DNA from: Flavobacteriales bacterium
Lineage (GTDB): Bacteria > Bacteroidota > Bacteroidia > Flavobacteriales_D > Crocinitomicaceae
Assembly: GCA_947497485.1 (NCBI GenBank)
Contig: CANMHB010000018.1
Span: 1 to 59,396 of the forward strand
Reading direction: 5' to 3'
DNA length: 59,396 bases
In this document: piece by piece, positions 47,201 to 55,625 of the stretch
Layout: each line of letters opens with the position of its first letter
Position numbering within the stretch: position 1 is the stretch's first letter
The notes under the pieces: generated by a model
The model's database searches: none
Seen by the model: only the letters and a program-made list of their open reading frames with translations
Told to the model about the DNA's origin: nothing
Position numbers and translations under genes: made by a program

Positions 47201-47486
47201 TCAAGGTAAAATTATTATTCCAAAAATGACAATCAATTCTACCCTTGGTTTTTTAGAATTAAGCGGCACCCAATTCCTAAATGATAAATTGGATATGGAT
47301 TATGAAATTGGCGTTCCTTGGAAAATGATTAACAATGTTGCTGCGAACAAATTATTCAAACGCAACAAAAAAAGCTTGGAGGAAGATGAAATTCAATACA
47401 GAACAGAAAAATCTAAATTAGTATACGTAACAGTAAAAGGTGGACTTGAGGATTTTAAAGTGAGTTTGGGAAGAAAGAAGAAGTAG
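44295..47486 (+). CDS. AsmA-family protein, large
   Basis: This 1063-residue protein begins at the ATG at 44295 with a basic head (KRFGKKFWIK), one membrane segment (about residues 18-40, LTLSIILIPLIFISSLTAVV) and a long periplasmic domain. AsmA-like repeats are visible (IKGSHISPFAAFPYISIDLE, then LRLVQHKDGSFNLTKAL), and the C-terminal DUF3971/AsmA-C-like end has DMDYEIGVPWKMINNVAANK. AsmA-type proteins are thought to bridge the inner and outer membranes and move phospholipids. Which lipid this one handles is unknown. The gene is solitary, 130 bases after fmt. Confidence 0.88.
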   Translation: MKEDVNKEKLSAKKRFGKKFWIKLTLSIILIPLIFISSLTAVVYFKQQQIVKELITHVNEDFTGHIEIKGSHISPFAAFPYISIDLEDLKVFEGKEKTKKTRILHFADCFIGFNIIDIINGNYTIKSIKISNSDLRLVQHKDGSFNLTKALSTKKPAEKVKSDFKIDLQSIKISNLDVSKLNEANNMYIDAFIDEAKTKVKSSNEHFYLDLYSKFRLSILENGDSTFIKNKHFELDTEIDMSELTKTLTIHQTEVNLENSSFGFSGSVGLSKNIPLDLKFSGEKPNFDLVIAIAPEEVANTLKQFDNQGNVFFEATVKGESANGHSPKIDARFGCKNGFFNNLETNKKLNQIGFRGTFTNGKKRDLSSMELNIQQFSARPEAGKFSGKISVKNFEEPEIDMKLISDFDLDFLAKFINSRELRGLDGQVKLTMNFHDIIDLNQPEKAIEKLNESYFTELLVKDLKFNSPDLSSPINDLDLKASLKGHKAKIEYFNTKMGNSDIHLNGTISDLPAIIHHTDIPVTCDLKINSKKLDIQELTKSKTEPGIDEQVSNLRLDLKLVSSAKKISESEYIPEGEFFIENFYAKFKHYPHAFHDFHADFFVDKKDLNIVDFKGMLDASDFHFNGQLKNYKFWFQDEFNGDTHIDFDIDSKKLRLDNLFSYGGENYVPEDYRHEEIDNMKFHGKSILHFSKGHFKSLDFDLSNFTGKLKVHPLKMENFKGHLFLDNHHIHLSKFTGKMGHSDIYSDLNYNFQDAHVKGKNKLVVRSHRLDVDELTNFTMPPSKSEPQKVDHDKAFSLYDLPFTDMDFSLNVDQLNYHKHKLSQLKAKFHTTKSHELEIEQLDLQTAEGTIKMKGTLSGKDKKHIYFSPNIQASHVDLDKLMLKFENFGQDHLVSENLHGYFNGTITGKIHLHADLVPKLDDSKIKIDMLVTEAKLENFAPLKALETYFEDKNVSKVRFDTLKNEITFDQGKIIIPKMTINSTLGFLELSGTQFLNDKLDMDYEIGVPWKMINNVAANKLFKRNKKSLEEDEIQYRTEKSKLVYVTVKGGLEDFKVSLGRKKK

Positions 47487-47601
47487 GGTTTTATCCTTTT
47501 CAAAATCATAATTGACAATTGTTCTGGCTTTATTCTCAAATTATTTTCAGAGATTATTTGGACAAAGAACCTTAAATTAGAATTATTGAATTATATTTTT
47601 T

Positions 47602-48747
47602 CTAATACTCTTCACCAAAATTTTCTATTACTTCGAAGAAGTTGTCTTGATTGATAACATGGAAAATCGTTTCTCCATAGATATTGGTGAAGCTTTTCGT
47701 GAGTTTTGCTTTTTTGGTTGAATTCCATTTAATCTCAAATGTTCGAATCACATTATTTTTCTGGATGATTAAATCGATTTCTCGTTGTTCAGTATTTCTC
47801 CAAAAGTAAAAGTTTGCGTATACTTGCTTGTATTCATTTTGCTTTCTCAATTCATTAATTACAAAATTTTCGAATAACGCTCCAGCATCATTTCGAATTT
47901 CAATCGGACGAAAATCATTTATCAGTGCATTTCTTATTCCCAAATCATTGAAATAAATCTTTTTTGATTTCTTGAGCTCGCTACGCTGATTTGTATGATA
48001 TGCCGGTAGTTTGTAAATCACGAAAACTTGTTCGAGCATTTCAATGTAACTTTCAATTGTTTGGTTATCTAATTTCAATGTTTTCCCTAATTCATTGTAG
48101 TTTACTTCACTTCCAATTTGCCAAGCCAAAAGCTTCAGTAATTCCAACATTTTTTCTGGCTTTTTTAAGCCCTTGAACAGAAAAATATCTTTATACAAGT
48201 AGCTATCTGATAAGAAACGAAGTAACCGTTCAGCATCTTGCGGATGCGTAACTATCTCAGGATAATATCCATACGTTAAGCGCTGAGGCAAATTCCGTAT
48301 TTCTTCCAAAAGACTTGTATGACTAACCATTTCAATAAAGGAAAGCGGAAATAATTTATATTCAAATTTACGACCAGTTAGTGGTTCGTTCAATGAATTC
48401 CGTAATTCAAAAGCACTCGATCCGCTTGCAATCACCTGTATGTCTTTGCTGTAATCTGCATAAAGTTTCATAATTGACCCAATTTGATCAATCTTTTGCG
48501 CCTCATCAATGACAACAATTTTATGATTTCCAGCAATTTGCTTCAATCGTTCGTTATTCGTATTCTTCAAAATCTGATGTACATCTGCATTCTCGCCATC
48601 AAACCAAAGTGTTTTGGATTCTTCATTTTCAGATAACATTTTAATGAGCGTGCTTTTACCAACTTGACGAGCACCCAATAAAACGATTACTTTCCCTTTG
48701 AAAAAATCATTTCGAATTGCACCTTGAATCTGTCTAACAACTGACAT
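47602..48747 (-). CDS. AAA ATPase with DUF4143
   Basis: This 381-residue protein has an AAA_14 ATPase domain with Walker A LLGARQVGKSTLIKML (~residues 23-38) and Walker B KIVVIDEAQKIDQ (~76). A C-terminal DUF4143 domain follows, with FYFWRNTEQREIDLIIQKNN, which looks like a PD-(D/E)XK-type restriction-like pocket. Such genes occur singly and are sporadic in bacteria and archaea, and their role is unknown; a defence or mobile-DNA link has been suggested for the group. Its promoter is flanked by a 13-bp perfect inverted repeat. Confidence 0.88.
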   Translation of the reverse strand: MSVVRQIQGAIRNDFFKGKVIVLLGARQVGKSTLIKMLSENEESKTLWFDGENADVHQILKNTNNERLKQIAGNHKIVVIDEAQKIDQIGSIMKLYADYSKDIQVIASGSSAFELRNSLNEPLTGRKFEYKLFPLSFIEMVSHTSLLEEIRNLPQRLTYGYYPEIVTHPQDAERLLRFLSDSYLYKDIFLFKGLKKPEKMLELLKLLAWQIGSEVNYNELGKTLKLDNQTIESYIEMLEQVFVIYKLPAYHTNQRSELKKSKKIYFNDLGIRNALINDFRPIEIRNDAGALFENFVINELRKQNEYKQVYANFYFWRNTEQREIDLIIQKNNVIRTFEIKWNSTKKAKLTKSFTNIYGETIFHVINQDNFFEVIENFGEEY

Positions 48748-48753
48748 AAGTCC

Positions 48754-48814
48754 ATTATTTTCGATTGTATTCGCAAATTTAGTACTTTTTTTTTAGATTT
48801 AAATCGAAAATAAT
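48754..48814. repeat. 13-bp inverted repeat flanking the ATPase promoter
   Basis: ATTATTTTCGATT (48754-48766) and AATCGAAAATAAT (48802-48814) are exact reverse complements separated by 35 bases. The TAAATTTG box at 48774-48781 lies between them, so one arm is upstream of the promoter and the other is between the transcript start and the ATG. Confidence 0.7.
48774..48781 (-). promoter_or_regulatory. -7 box of the DUF4143 ATPase gene
   Basis: The minus strand reads TAAATTTG 26 bases before the ATG at 48747, within the inverted repeat. Confidence 0.5.
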
Positions 48815-48871
48815 AGACTTTTTATAAATAGAGGAAACTAAATAACTGTCACTCAAAACAAAAATTCATTA

Positions 48872-49633
48872 TTAATTTTCCTTCCACAAAACCGTCGCAG
48901 AAGCCTGAGCTGTTGGCATAATGGTTAAATCGTTAATTGTAACGTGTGCCGGACGAGAAACCACAAACAAGATTGTTTCGGCAATGTCTTGGGCAATTAA
49001 TGGATTATAACCATCGTAAACCGAATTAGCTGTTTCTTCATTCCCTTTAAATCGAACAATTGAGAATTCTGTTTCCGCAGCACCCGGAGCGATATTCGTT
49101 ACTTTGATTCCATATTGAACCAAATCAATTCGCATTGAACGAGATAGCGCATCAACAGCATGTTTCGTAGCACAATAAACATTTCCACCCGGATAAACTT
49201 CTTTTCCTGCTATACTTGCAATGTTGACAATGTGACCACTTTTATTTTGAATCAAAAAAGGAACTACTGCTTTTGTTACGTACAGCAATCCTTTAACATT
49301 GGTGTCAATCATGCGCTCCCAATCATCCGTAATTCCAGACTCGATCGGGCCTCTTCCTACCGCTAAACCCGCGTTATTGACTAAAATGTGAATATTCGAT
49401 TTAACTTCTTTGGGAAGTGATTCTACAGCGGCAATAACAGCCGCCTCTTCTCTTACATCCGTTTGTAGCGTGTATACTTTACATTCTTCAGATTCCAGTT
49501 CACGTTTCAACACTTCAAGTCGGTCATTTCTGCGAGCCATTAAAACAAGGGAATACCTATTATTTGCCAACAAACGTGCTGTTGCTTCCCCGAAACCCGA
49601 CGTAGCGCCGGTTATAAACGCGAATTTATCCAT
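48872..49633 (-). CDS. Short-chain dehydrogenase/reductase, YdfG-like
   Basis: This 253-residue enzyme has the SDR cofactor motif GATSGFGEATARLLANN, NNAGLAVGRGPIESG and the catalytic YCATKHAVDALSRSMR (Tyr-x3-Lys). It belongs to the classical NADP-dependent group near YdfG (3-hydroxy acid dehydrogenase), judged from NNAGLA and the APGAAETEFSIVRFKG tail. The substrate is unproven. Its start lies inside the 3' end of the upstream membrane-protein gene (22-base overlap), so both are read from one transcript. Confidence 0.9.
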   Translation of the reverse strand: MDKFAFITGATSGFGEATARLLANNRYSLVLMARRNDRLEVLKRELESEECKVYTLQTDVREEAAVIAAVESLPKEVKSNIHILVNNAGLAVGRGPIESGITDDWERMIDTNVKGLLYVTKAVVPFLIQNKSGHIVNIASIAGKEVYPGGNVYCATKHAVDALSRSMRIDLVQYGIKVTNIAPGAAETEFSIVRFKGNEETANSVYDGYNPLIAQDIAETILFVVSRPAHVTINDLTIMPTAQASATVLWKEN

Positions 49634-50943
49634 ACTAAAAGTCTATTTTGAAAGATTGATTTAGGTAATTTTTGACCATCGAAAAACATCAAAGCCGCAA
49701 TCATTAAGAATGGAATTGCAGGAATTTTATAACGAACGATGGCTCCAATAATCGGTGTGGTTAATCCAATAATTAGAAAAAGAATGATTGAAAAAGTAAG
49801 ACAAAAAATAACAAATTTCCACTGCGTCGCGCTCACTTTTCTACCATAGAACCATGACGTAATTAAAATGCCAATAATAAAAAGATTCTCTAGCAAAGGT
49901 GGAACGAATAATATACTTTTTATCTCCGTTAGCCAGGGCCGTGTAAACGTATTAATTAATGCCTTTGGTGTAGCCTTGATAAACGACCAGAGATTTGGTT
50001 CCAAGTAACTCATTTCAATTGCACTATTCACATTGAACGCTTTAGATAAATTGATAAAATCGCGTTGTTTATTCGCCATGATTTCAATAAAATTCAAACT
50101 CGGTATAATTTGAGCAAGTGCCAACCCGAATAAAACGCCACCAACAATCATAAAAGCATGAACCAAAATGGTTCGTTTGGTATATTTCGATACCCACCAA
50201 GCCATTACAGCTGGAACGAACGCAATGAAAACGTACAGTTTCATTACTAAAAGAATTGCCAGCAGAAAAACCAACAGAGGAAGTTTCCTCCATTGCCATT
50301 TTTCAAACATCAATCGATGGAAGTTCCACCCAAAAAGCCCCAGTGCAAAAAGCAATACAGCTTCCTTAAGAATTCCGGAACTCCAGAAAACAACCGATGG
50401 AATTATAAAAACTGCTAAATATGTTTTCCATTTGCTCTCTGTGAAAACCAAAAATAACCGCGCCAATGAATACGATCCAATAAAAGCCAGAAAATTCAGC
50501 AACAAACTATGAACATGGTAATTTCCGAAAGAAACCAATCGAAAAACAGCATTAATTCTGATTACAAGGCGATTATCATTTAACAAACCATTCTCATAAG
50601 ATCTATACCAATTATTCATCTTTTCAAAATACATGGTTTTGAAGTATTCATTTTCGCAATCAATACCGAAAAGCATTTTAAAAAAATCAACTGGCTTTGT
50701 CCAAAGAGCTTCATACAAAAACCGACTGTCATCAAAATATTTAAATGTATCCGCGTCTTTTCGCACAGGATAGTAATACGTGTAAAGTAAAAATAGCACA
50801 GCGCCACAACAAACTTTAAGCAAAAAAGCAACCTGCAATGATTGAACACTCAATCCTGATTTTTTAAAATACGCACTACGTGCAATCAACCACAGAAAAA
50901 GCGTAATATAAAAGAGTGGCCACAAATAATGAAAGACGTGCAT
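49612..50943 (-). CDS. Polytopic membrane protein of unknown function
   Basis: This 443-residue protein has about ten membrane segments and a loop after the second or third with DADTFKYFDDSRFLYEALW. This style resembles glycosyltransferase-39-like or dolichyl-type polyprenol-linked membrane enzymes but shows no motif I would trust. I use the ATG at 50941-50943; a TTG three codons upstream lies on the -7 box. Its end overlaps the SDR start by 22 bases. No lipid or polysaccharide gene is beside it. Confidence 0.7.
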   Translation of the reverse strand: MHVFHYLWPLFYITLFLWLIARSAYFKKSGLSVQSLQVAFLLKVCCGAVLFLLYTYYYPVRKDADTFKYFDDSRFLYEALWTKPVDFFKMLFGIDCENEYFKTMYFEKMNNWYRSYENGLLNDNRLVIRINAVFRLVSFGNYHVHSLLLNFLAFIGSYSLARLFLVFTESKWKTYLAVFIIPSVVFWSSGILKEAVLLFALGLFGWNFHRLMFEKWQWRKLPLLVFLLAILLVMKLYVFIAFVPAVMAWWVSKYTKRTILVHAFMIVGGVLFGLALAQIIPSLNFIEIMANKQRDFINLSKAFNVNSAIEMSYLEPNLWSFIKATPKALINTFTRPWLTEIKSILFVPPLLENLFIIGILITSWFYGRKVSATQWKFVIFCLTFSIILFLIIGLTTPIIGAIVRYKIPAIPFLMIAALMFFDGQKLPKSIFQNRLLVWINSRL

Positions 50944-50949
50944 GCATCG

Positions 50950-50957
50950 CAAAAATA
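50950..50957 (-). promoter_or_regulatory. -7 box of the membrane protein gene
   Basis: The minus strand reads TATTTTTG, then six bases (CGATGC), then the ATG. The message should be leaderless or nearly so. Confidence 0.55.
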
Positions 50958-51095
50958 AGACTTTTTAACCCAATTTTTAATGTCCGTCTAAATTGTACTT
51001 ATGTTGTCTAGAAACAAAAATTCACTGCAAGGTTATATTAATTAGGATTATAGCTTTCAAATGCTATATTTTAAATTTGAGAATTAACTTTCAGA

Positions 51096-52979
51096 TTATT
51101 CGTAACCTTTACCACCTTTAATACAACAATCTTTTTCATAACTAACCCTGCAATCATTGGAACAGGCAGAAACAGGAAGCCATAGAATGATACCAGTGGA
51201 AGTTCCAGTGTTCCGATCAACACAAGGACATTCATTTATTTCAATTCTATCTCCGAATTTAAATTTCTTTTTACACCAAATACAAAGAATATTAATATTG
51301 TTTTGATTTTCAATTTCTTTTAATTTTTCTTGAATTTTTTCGACGGACTCTTTTTCTCTTTGACTTGCTGAATAAACTATCTTTCCAGTTTCATCCTTCC
51401 ATAAAACATCATTAAATCTCCATGGAGAAGGCTTTGCCAAAGGCAGATAAGTAACCATAGGCTTTCCATTATTAAATGTCGAGAACTCAGAATTAGAATA
51501 GCTAATATTAAAATACGCATTGTTTATAAAAGTAGAGTCTATCTTGTAATTAACTTTAGAGTATATATCATAGCCATTAAGTTCATTAATTTTACCTCCC
51601 TTTTCACGAATTAATTTAATATCCTCGATGTCTGATGCATCCCAATTACCTAGCTGATATATTTCTGTAATAACTGGCACCTTTAGATACGTCTGTCCGA
51701 CATATGACCATTCATTATTTGTTTTTTCCCATTTTGGCGCAAAGTTATTTAATGACAAAACTCCTATATTCTTTTTATTAGGAACTTTATAGTATGAAAC
51801 AGCTTCACCAATTGGTAGTCCCTTTCTAAAATTTGCTTTTAGGTATAACGGCCCATCTATGAAAAAGGCAGAACATTCACCATCTAGGTATCCATTTTTG
51901 TAATTCAAAATTTGCTCTATGAACTTATTTTTGCCACTGGTCGCCGATACTTCAGGAAAATAGATGATTGCGCGGCCACTCTTTCGACCATTAACGTATG
52001 AAAACTGAGCAATTAAATTTGAAGTATCGAATATATTACTATTAGGTAGAAACAAACGATATTCACCCTGTATGTACTTTTCATTTTTTGAATCTCTAAC
52101 TAGCTTGAAAGATTCAATTGAAAATGTATTTGCCGGAGGATTCATACCATCCTCACTAAAACAACTTGGGAGCATTATATATCGTGTATAATAGGTAGTA
52201 TCGCCATATTTGACATGATACGGTAATTTAGCGCTCTTTATAGACGTAGATTTATCTTTAATAAATTGATAATTAAAATCGATCCTGTCTATGCATTTTT
52301 CTTCTTTAAAAACATAGGTTGGTCTTAAATTATATTCAGAAAATCCCAATTGATATTGATAGTTAGCAAGCATAAAATCTTGTTGTGAGTAATTTATTTT
52401 TATTGAGGGCAGAATAACAGTTTGATCCGAAAGAATTCCAGCTGTGTATTTCAAATCAATTAAATGATCCTTGTCGTTCATGTCAAAATTAAGAATGCTA
52501 ATAACACCATCCCATTCATCATTCAAATAATTTCCTTTGATAATAACATTTGATTCTTCCAAAGTATATATTTTTTTTGCGCCAAATCCAACACCAACAA
52601 TGCGAGAACTAGTAATTAGTCGGGAAATTGAAAATTCTCCGTTTTTTTTACCATTTATATAATTACACGTTTCAACAAAATATACCTTTTCACAGTTGTA
52701 CTCTTCAGAAAAATTGATTTTCTCCAAGGAGTTCCTCCAATTAACAACACTGCTATTTTCATAAAATGAAAGTTGATTTATAAATTCGTTCAAACGATAA
52801 TTATCGTCACAAGATTTAGAAAGCAATCCATTTCGTTTTTCATTGTTTTTTAAACTATAATATATTTTGGCTTTTCCTTTCTCTTTAGGTGATTTCACCT
52901 CAATTGATGGTAAAATCTGAATTTGCAAAAAAGCTAAATGACTTAATAATAGACTTACAAATAAGAAGTATATTTTCAT
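51096..52979 (-). CDS. Secreted MORN-like protein with Cys-rich tail
   Basis: The ATG at 52977-52979 (MKIYFLFVSLLLSHLAFLQIQ in two pieces: MKIYFLFVSLLL, then SHLAFLQIQ) gives a signal peptide; a start 13 codons upstream would precede the -7 box. The 627 residues include several MORN-like units (YINGKKNGEFSI, YVNGRKSGRAIIYF, YKNGYLDGECSAFF, FRKGLPIGEAVSYY), a pattern common in Bacteroidota exported proteins. The last ~60 residues have CIWCKKKF, ECPC and SACSNDC, a likely zinc-binding or disulfide-rich tail. Function is unknown. No neighbouring gene explains it. Confidence 0.65.
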   Translation of the reverse strand: MKIYFLFVSLLLSHLAFLQIQILPSIEVKSPKEKGKAKIYYSLKNNEKRNGLLSKSCDDNYRLNEFINQLSFYENSSVVNWRNSLEKINFSEEYNCEKVYFVETCNYINGKKNGEFSISRLITSSRIVGVGFGAKKIYTLEESNVIIKGNYLNDEWDGVISILNFDMNDKDHLIDLKYTAGILSDQTVILPSIKINYSQQDFMLANYQYQLGFSEYNLRPTYVFKEEKCIDRIDFNYQFIKDKSTSIKSAKLPYHVKYGDTTYYTRYIMLPSCFSEDGMNPPANTFSIESFKLVRDSKNEKYIQGEYRLFLPNSNIFDTSNLIAQFSYVNGRKSGRAIIYFPEVSATSGKNKFIEQILNYKNGYLDGECSAFFIDGPLYLKANFRKGLPIGEAVSYYKVPNKKNIGVLSLNNFAPKWEKTNNEWSYVGQTYLKVPVITEIYQLGNWDASDIEDIKLIREKGGKINELNGYDIYSKVNYKIDSTFINNAYFNISYSNSEFSTFNNGKPMVTYLPLAKPSPWRFNDVLWKDETGKIVYSASQREKESVEKIQEKLKEIENQNNINILCIWCKKKFKFGDRIEINECPCVDRNTGTSTGIILWLPVSACSNDCRVSYEKDCCIKGGKGYE

Positions 52980-52997
52980 AATATTGATAATTTCAAA

Positions 52998-53005
52998 CAA
53001 ATTTA
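52998..53005 (-). promoter_or_regulatory. -7 box of the MORN-like gene
   Basis: The minus strand reads TAAATTTG 18 bases before the ATG at 52979. It supports that start over the one at 53018. Confidence 0.5.
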
Positions 53006-53069
53006 GGTCATCAAACATACAATTAATAATATAATTCCGGCTTTAATATCCTTATTTCAATTATTTTGC

Positions 53070-53077
53070 TACTTTTG
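53070..53077 (+). promoter_or_regulatory. -7 box of the XRE regulator gene
   Basis: TACTTTTG matches TAnnTTTG and lies 16 bases before the ATG at 53094. Confidence 0.5.
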
Positions 53078-53093
53078 AGGATAATTCCAATTT

Positions 53094-53438
53094 ATGAAAG
53101 AAGTAATTGAAAATATCAAAAAATTCCGTGAACTAAAAAATATCACGCGCGAAGAACTCGCGGATCGCTTAGAAATGAGCCTTTCCGGCTACAGCAAATT
53201 AGAACGCGGAGAAGTGGAATTGTCTGTTTCAAAACTGTATCGAATTTCGGAAATCCTGGAAGTTTCTGTGTCGCAGATTCTCGATTTTGATGCATCTCAG
53301 ATTTTTACAATGACGAACAATCAAAACGCTTTTGGATATATTCGTGAACAGCACAATGCTTACAATGATCTTTACAAAGACAAATATATCAAAATGCTTG
53401 AGGCTGAAGTGGAGCGTTTGAGAAATGAGCAAAAGTAG
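53094..53438 (+). CDS. XRE-family HTH transcriptional regulator
   Basis: This 114-residue protein has a Cro/CI-type HTH (about residues 8-60) with LADRLEMSLSGYSKLERGEV and a C-terminal coiled-coil-like helix (KYIKMLEAEVERLRNEQK) that probably drives dimerisation. Targets are unknown; it is divergent from the MORN-like gene, so that gene or htpG could be regulated. It is short and lacks a sensor domain. Confidence 0.85.
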   Translation: MKEVIENIKKFRELKNITREELADRLEMSLSGYSKLERGEVELSVSKLYRISEILEVSVSQILDFDASQIFTMTNNQNAFGYIREQHNAYNDLYKDKYIKMLEAEVERLRNEQK

Positions 53439-53608
53439 TTTTTTGTCCTTGAAAGTGGCGGATCTATTAAAAAACCTTGAATAAATGAGAGCCAAGATTT
53501 AAAATAAACGAACATACTATTGAATTGTTACTGAATTTAAATGCAATTTCAAACTGGTATATAATCAATTTAAACGCCAAATAAATCGCCATTTCGGCAA
53601 AATTCCTT

Positions 53609-53658
53609 TCAGAAATACGACATTCTGTCAGAAATAATTCATTGGCATAAGACTTGAC
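53609..53658 (+). promoter_or_regulatory. Possible htpG control region with sigma-54-like element
   Basis: Upstream of htpG, TCAGAAAT occurs twice 19 bases apart (53609-53616, 53628-53635), and GACATTCTGTC (53619-53629) is a small palindrome. At 53643-53658 TGGCATAAGACTTGAC has the spacing of a sigma-54 -24/-12 site but with GA in place of the -12 GC. The htpG ATG is 27 bases further on. This is inference; I found no conventional TAnnTTTG box close by. Confidence 0.35.
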
Positions 53659-53684
53659 AATTGCTCGTCAAAAATCAAAATATT

Positions 53685-55574
53685 ATGAGAACAGGTCAAA
53701 TAAACGTACAAACGGAAAACATCTTTCCAATCATCAAAAAGTTTTTATATTCCGATCATGAAATCTTTTTAAGAGAGTTGGTTTCAAACGCTGTTGATGC
53801 TACTCAAAAATTGAAAGTGTTATCTTCAAACGGCGAATACAAAGGAGAATTAGGCGATTTAAAAGTTGAAGTGATTTTGGATGCGGATGCGAAAACACTA
53901 ACTATCCGTGATTCAGGAATCGGAATGACAGCGGATGAGATTGATAAATACATCAATCAAATTGCATTTTCAGGTGCCGAAGAGTTTGTACAGCAATACA
54001 AAGGAAAAGAAGGTGCAGAACAAATAATCGGTCATTTCGGATTAGGATTTTACTCAGCTTTTATGGTTGCAGAGAAAGTTCAAATTCGAACACTTGCACG
54101 TCATGAAGGCTCTCAAGCAGTTCAGTGGGAAAGTAATGGTTCTCCAGAATATACAATTACCGACATTGAAAAGGAAACTCGTGGAACGGATATCATTCTA
54201 TACATTTCAGAGGATTCAAAAGAGTTTTTGGAAAAGGGACGTGTTTCAGAAATTCTAAACAAATACTGTAAGTTCCTTCCAATTCCAGTTTTCTTCGGTA
54301 ACAAAACTGAATACATTGATTCTCCCGAAGGTGAAAAAGACGAGGACGGCAAAGTTAAACGAGTTGCTGTAGAAGTTCCAAATCAACTAAACAATACATC
54401 CCCGGCTTGGACAAAAGCACCAGTTGACTTAAACGATGAAGACTACAAAAGCTTCTACCGTGAGCTTTACCCAATGACTTTCGACGAGCCCTTATTTCAC
54501 ATTCATTTGAACGTAGATTATCCATTTAACTTAACAGGAATTCTTTATTTTCCAAAAATTAAGGAAAACGTTGAAGTTCAAAGAAATAAAATAAATCTTT
54601 ATTCGAATCAGGTTTTCATTACAGACAGCGTTGCTGAAATCGTACCTGAATTCTTGACCTTGTTACACGGGGTGATTGATTCACCAGATATTCCATTGAA
54701 TGTTTCTAGATCTTACTTACAAAGTGATGGCAATGTTAAAAAAATCTCTTCGCACATTACGAAAAAGGTTGCCGATAAATTGGCTGAAATGTTCAAAAAG
54801 GATCGCAAAGATTTTGAATCGAAATGGAATGATCTTCAAATTTTCGTTCAGTACGGAATGCTTTCGGAAGATAAATTCGCTGAGAAAGCAAAAACGTTTT
54901 CTCTGTTGAAAAACACAGCAGATGAATACTTTACATTGGAGGAATACAAAGAAAAGGTTGCTGCAATTCAAACCGACAAGGATAACAAAGTTGTGTTTTT
55001 GTACACGAACAATCCAGAGGAGCAGTTTTCTTTTGTGAAAAAAGCGAAAGATAGAGGGTATGATATTTTGCACATTGACGGACCATTGGCGCCTCATTGG
55101 ATTCAAAAAATTGAACAAACTCTTGAAAACGTAAGTTTTGCTCGTGTTGATGCAGATACGCTAGATAAGCTAATCAAGAAAACGGATGAAATCCCTTCTA
55201 AACTTTCGAAAGAGGATGAAGAAAAGTTAAAGCCAGTTTTCGAAAATTCTGTGAACAAAGAAAAATTCACCGTTCAGTTTGAAAGCATGAGTGAGGACGA
55301 TGCTCCAATTATTATTACGCAGCCAGAATTCATAAGACGGATGATGGAACAACAAAAAATGGGTGGCGGCGGATTTTACGGTGCTTTTCCTGAAATGTAT
55401 AATTTAGTTGTGAATGCTAATCATCCAAAAGTTTCAACCCTGCTTGCGAAAGATGAAGCACAGCGCGAAGAGACTGTTAAACAATTAACTGACTTGGCTT
55501 TACTAGCTCAGGGAATGTTGAAAGGGGAAGCTCTGAATCGATTTATCGAACGGAACATCGAACATATTGCTTAA
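53685..55574 (+). CDS. htpG: Molecular chaperone HtpG (Hsp90)
   Basis: HtpG is the bacterial Hsp90, an ATP-driven chaperone. I start at the ATG at 53685 (MRTGQINVQTENIFPIIKKF), the usual family start. The 629 residues have the GHKL ATPase signatures ELVSNAVDAT, RDSGIGMTADEIDKYI and IGHFGLGFYSAFMVAEKVQI, a middle domain (LNVDYPFNLTGILYFPKI, then LNVSRSYLQSDGNVKKI), and a C-terminal dimerisation region. Length is normal. A strong terminator follows. The next gene is a DnaJ-domain protein, so the two may share a chaperone role. Confidence 0.97.
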   Translation: MRTGQINVQTENIFPIIKKFLYSDHEIFLRELVSNAVDATQKLKVLSSNGEYKGELGDLKVEVILDADAKTLTIRDSGIGMTADEIDKYINQIAFSGAEEFVQQYKGKEGAEQIIGHFGLGFYSAFMVAEKVQIRTLARHEGSQAVQWESNGSPEYTITDIEKETRGTDIILYISEDSKEFLEKGRVSEILNKYCKFLPIPVFFGNKTEYIDSPEGEKDEDGKVKRVAVEVPNQLNNTSPAWTKAPVDLNDEDYKSFYRELYPMTFDEPLFHIHLNVDYPFNLTGILYFPKIKENVEVQRNKINLYSNQVFITDSVAEIVPEFLTLLHGVIDSPDIPLNVSRSYLQSDGNVKKISSHITKKVADKLAEMFKKDRKDFESKWNDLQIFVQYGMLSEDKFAEKAKTFSLLKNTADEYFTLEEYKEKVAAIQTDKDNKVVFLYTNNPEEQFSFVKKAKDRGYDILHIDGPLAPHWIQKIEQTLENVSFARVDADTLDKLIKKTDEIPSKLSKEDEEKLKPVFENSVNKEKFTVQFESMSEDDAPIIITQPEFIRRMMEQQKMGGGGFYGAFPEMYNLVVNANHPKVSTLLAKDEAQREETVKQLTDLALLAQGMLKGEALNRFIERNIEHIA

Positions 55575-55588
55575 AAAGCTAAATTTGC

Positions 55589-55613
55589 GGGGCGAAAGCC
55601 CCTTTTTCTTTTT
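55589..55613 (+). terminator. Terminator of htpG
   Basis: GGGGC, GAAA loop, GCCCC, then TTTTTCTTTTT, 15 bases after the htpG stop. A TAAATTTG box lies at 55580-55587 just before it. Confidence 0.92.
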
Positions 55614-55625
55614 AAAGTTATTGGT

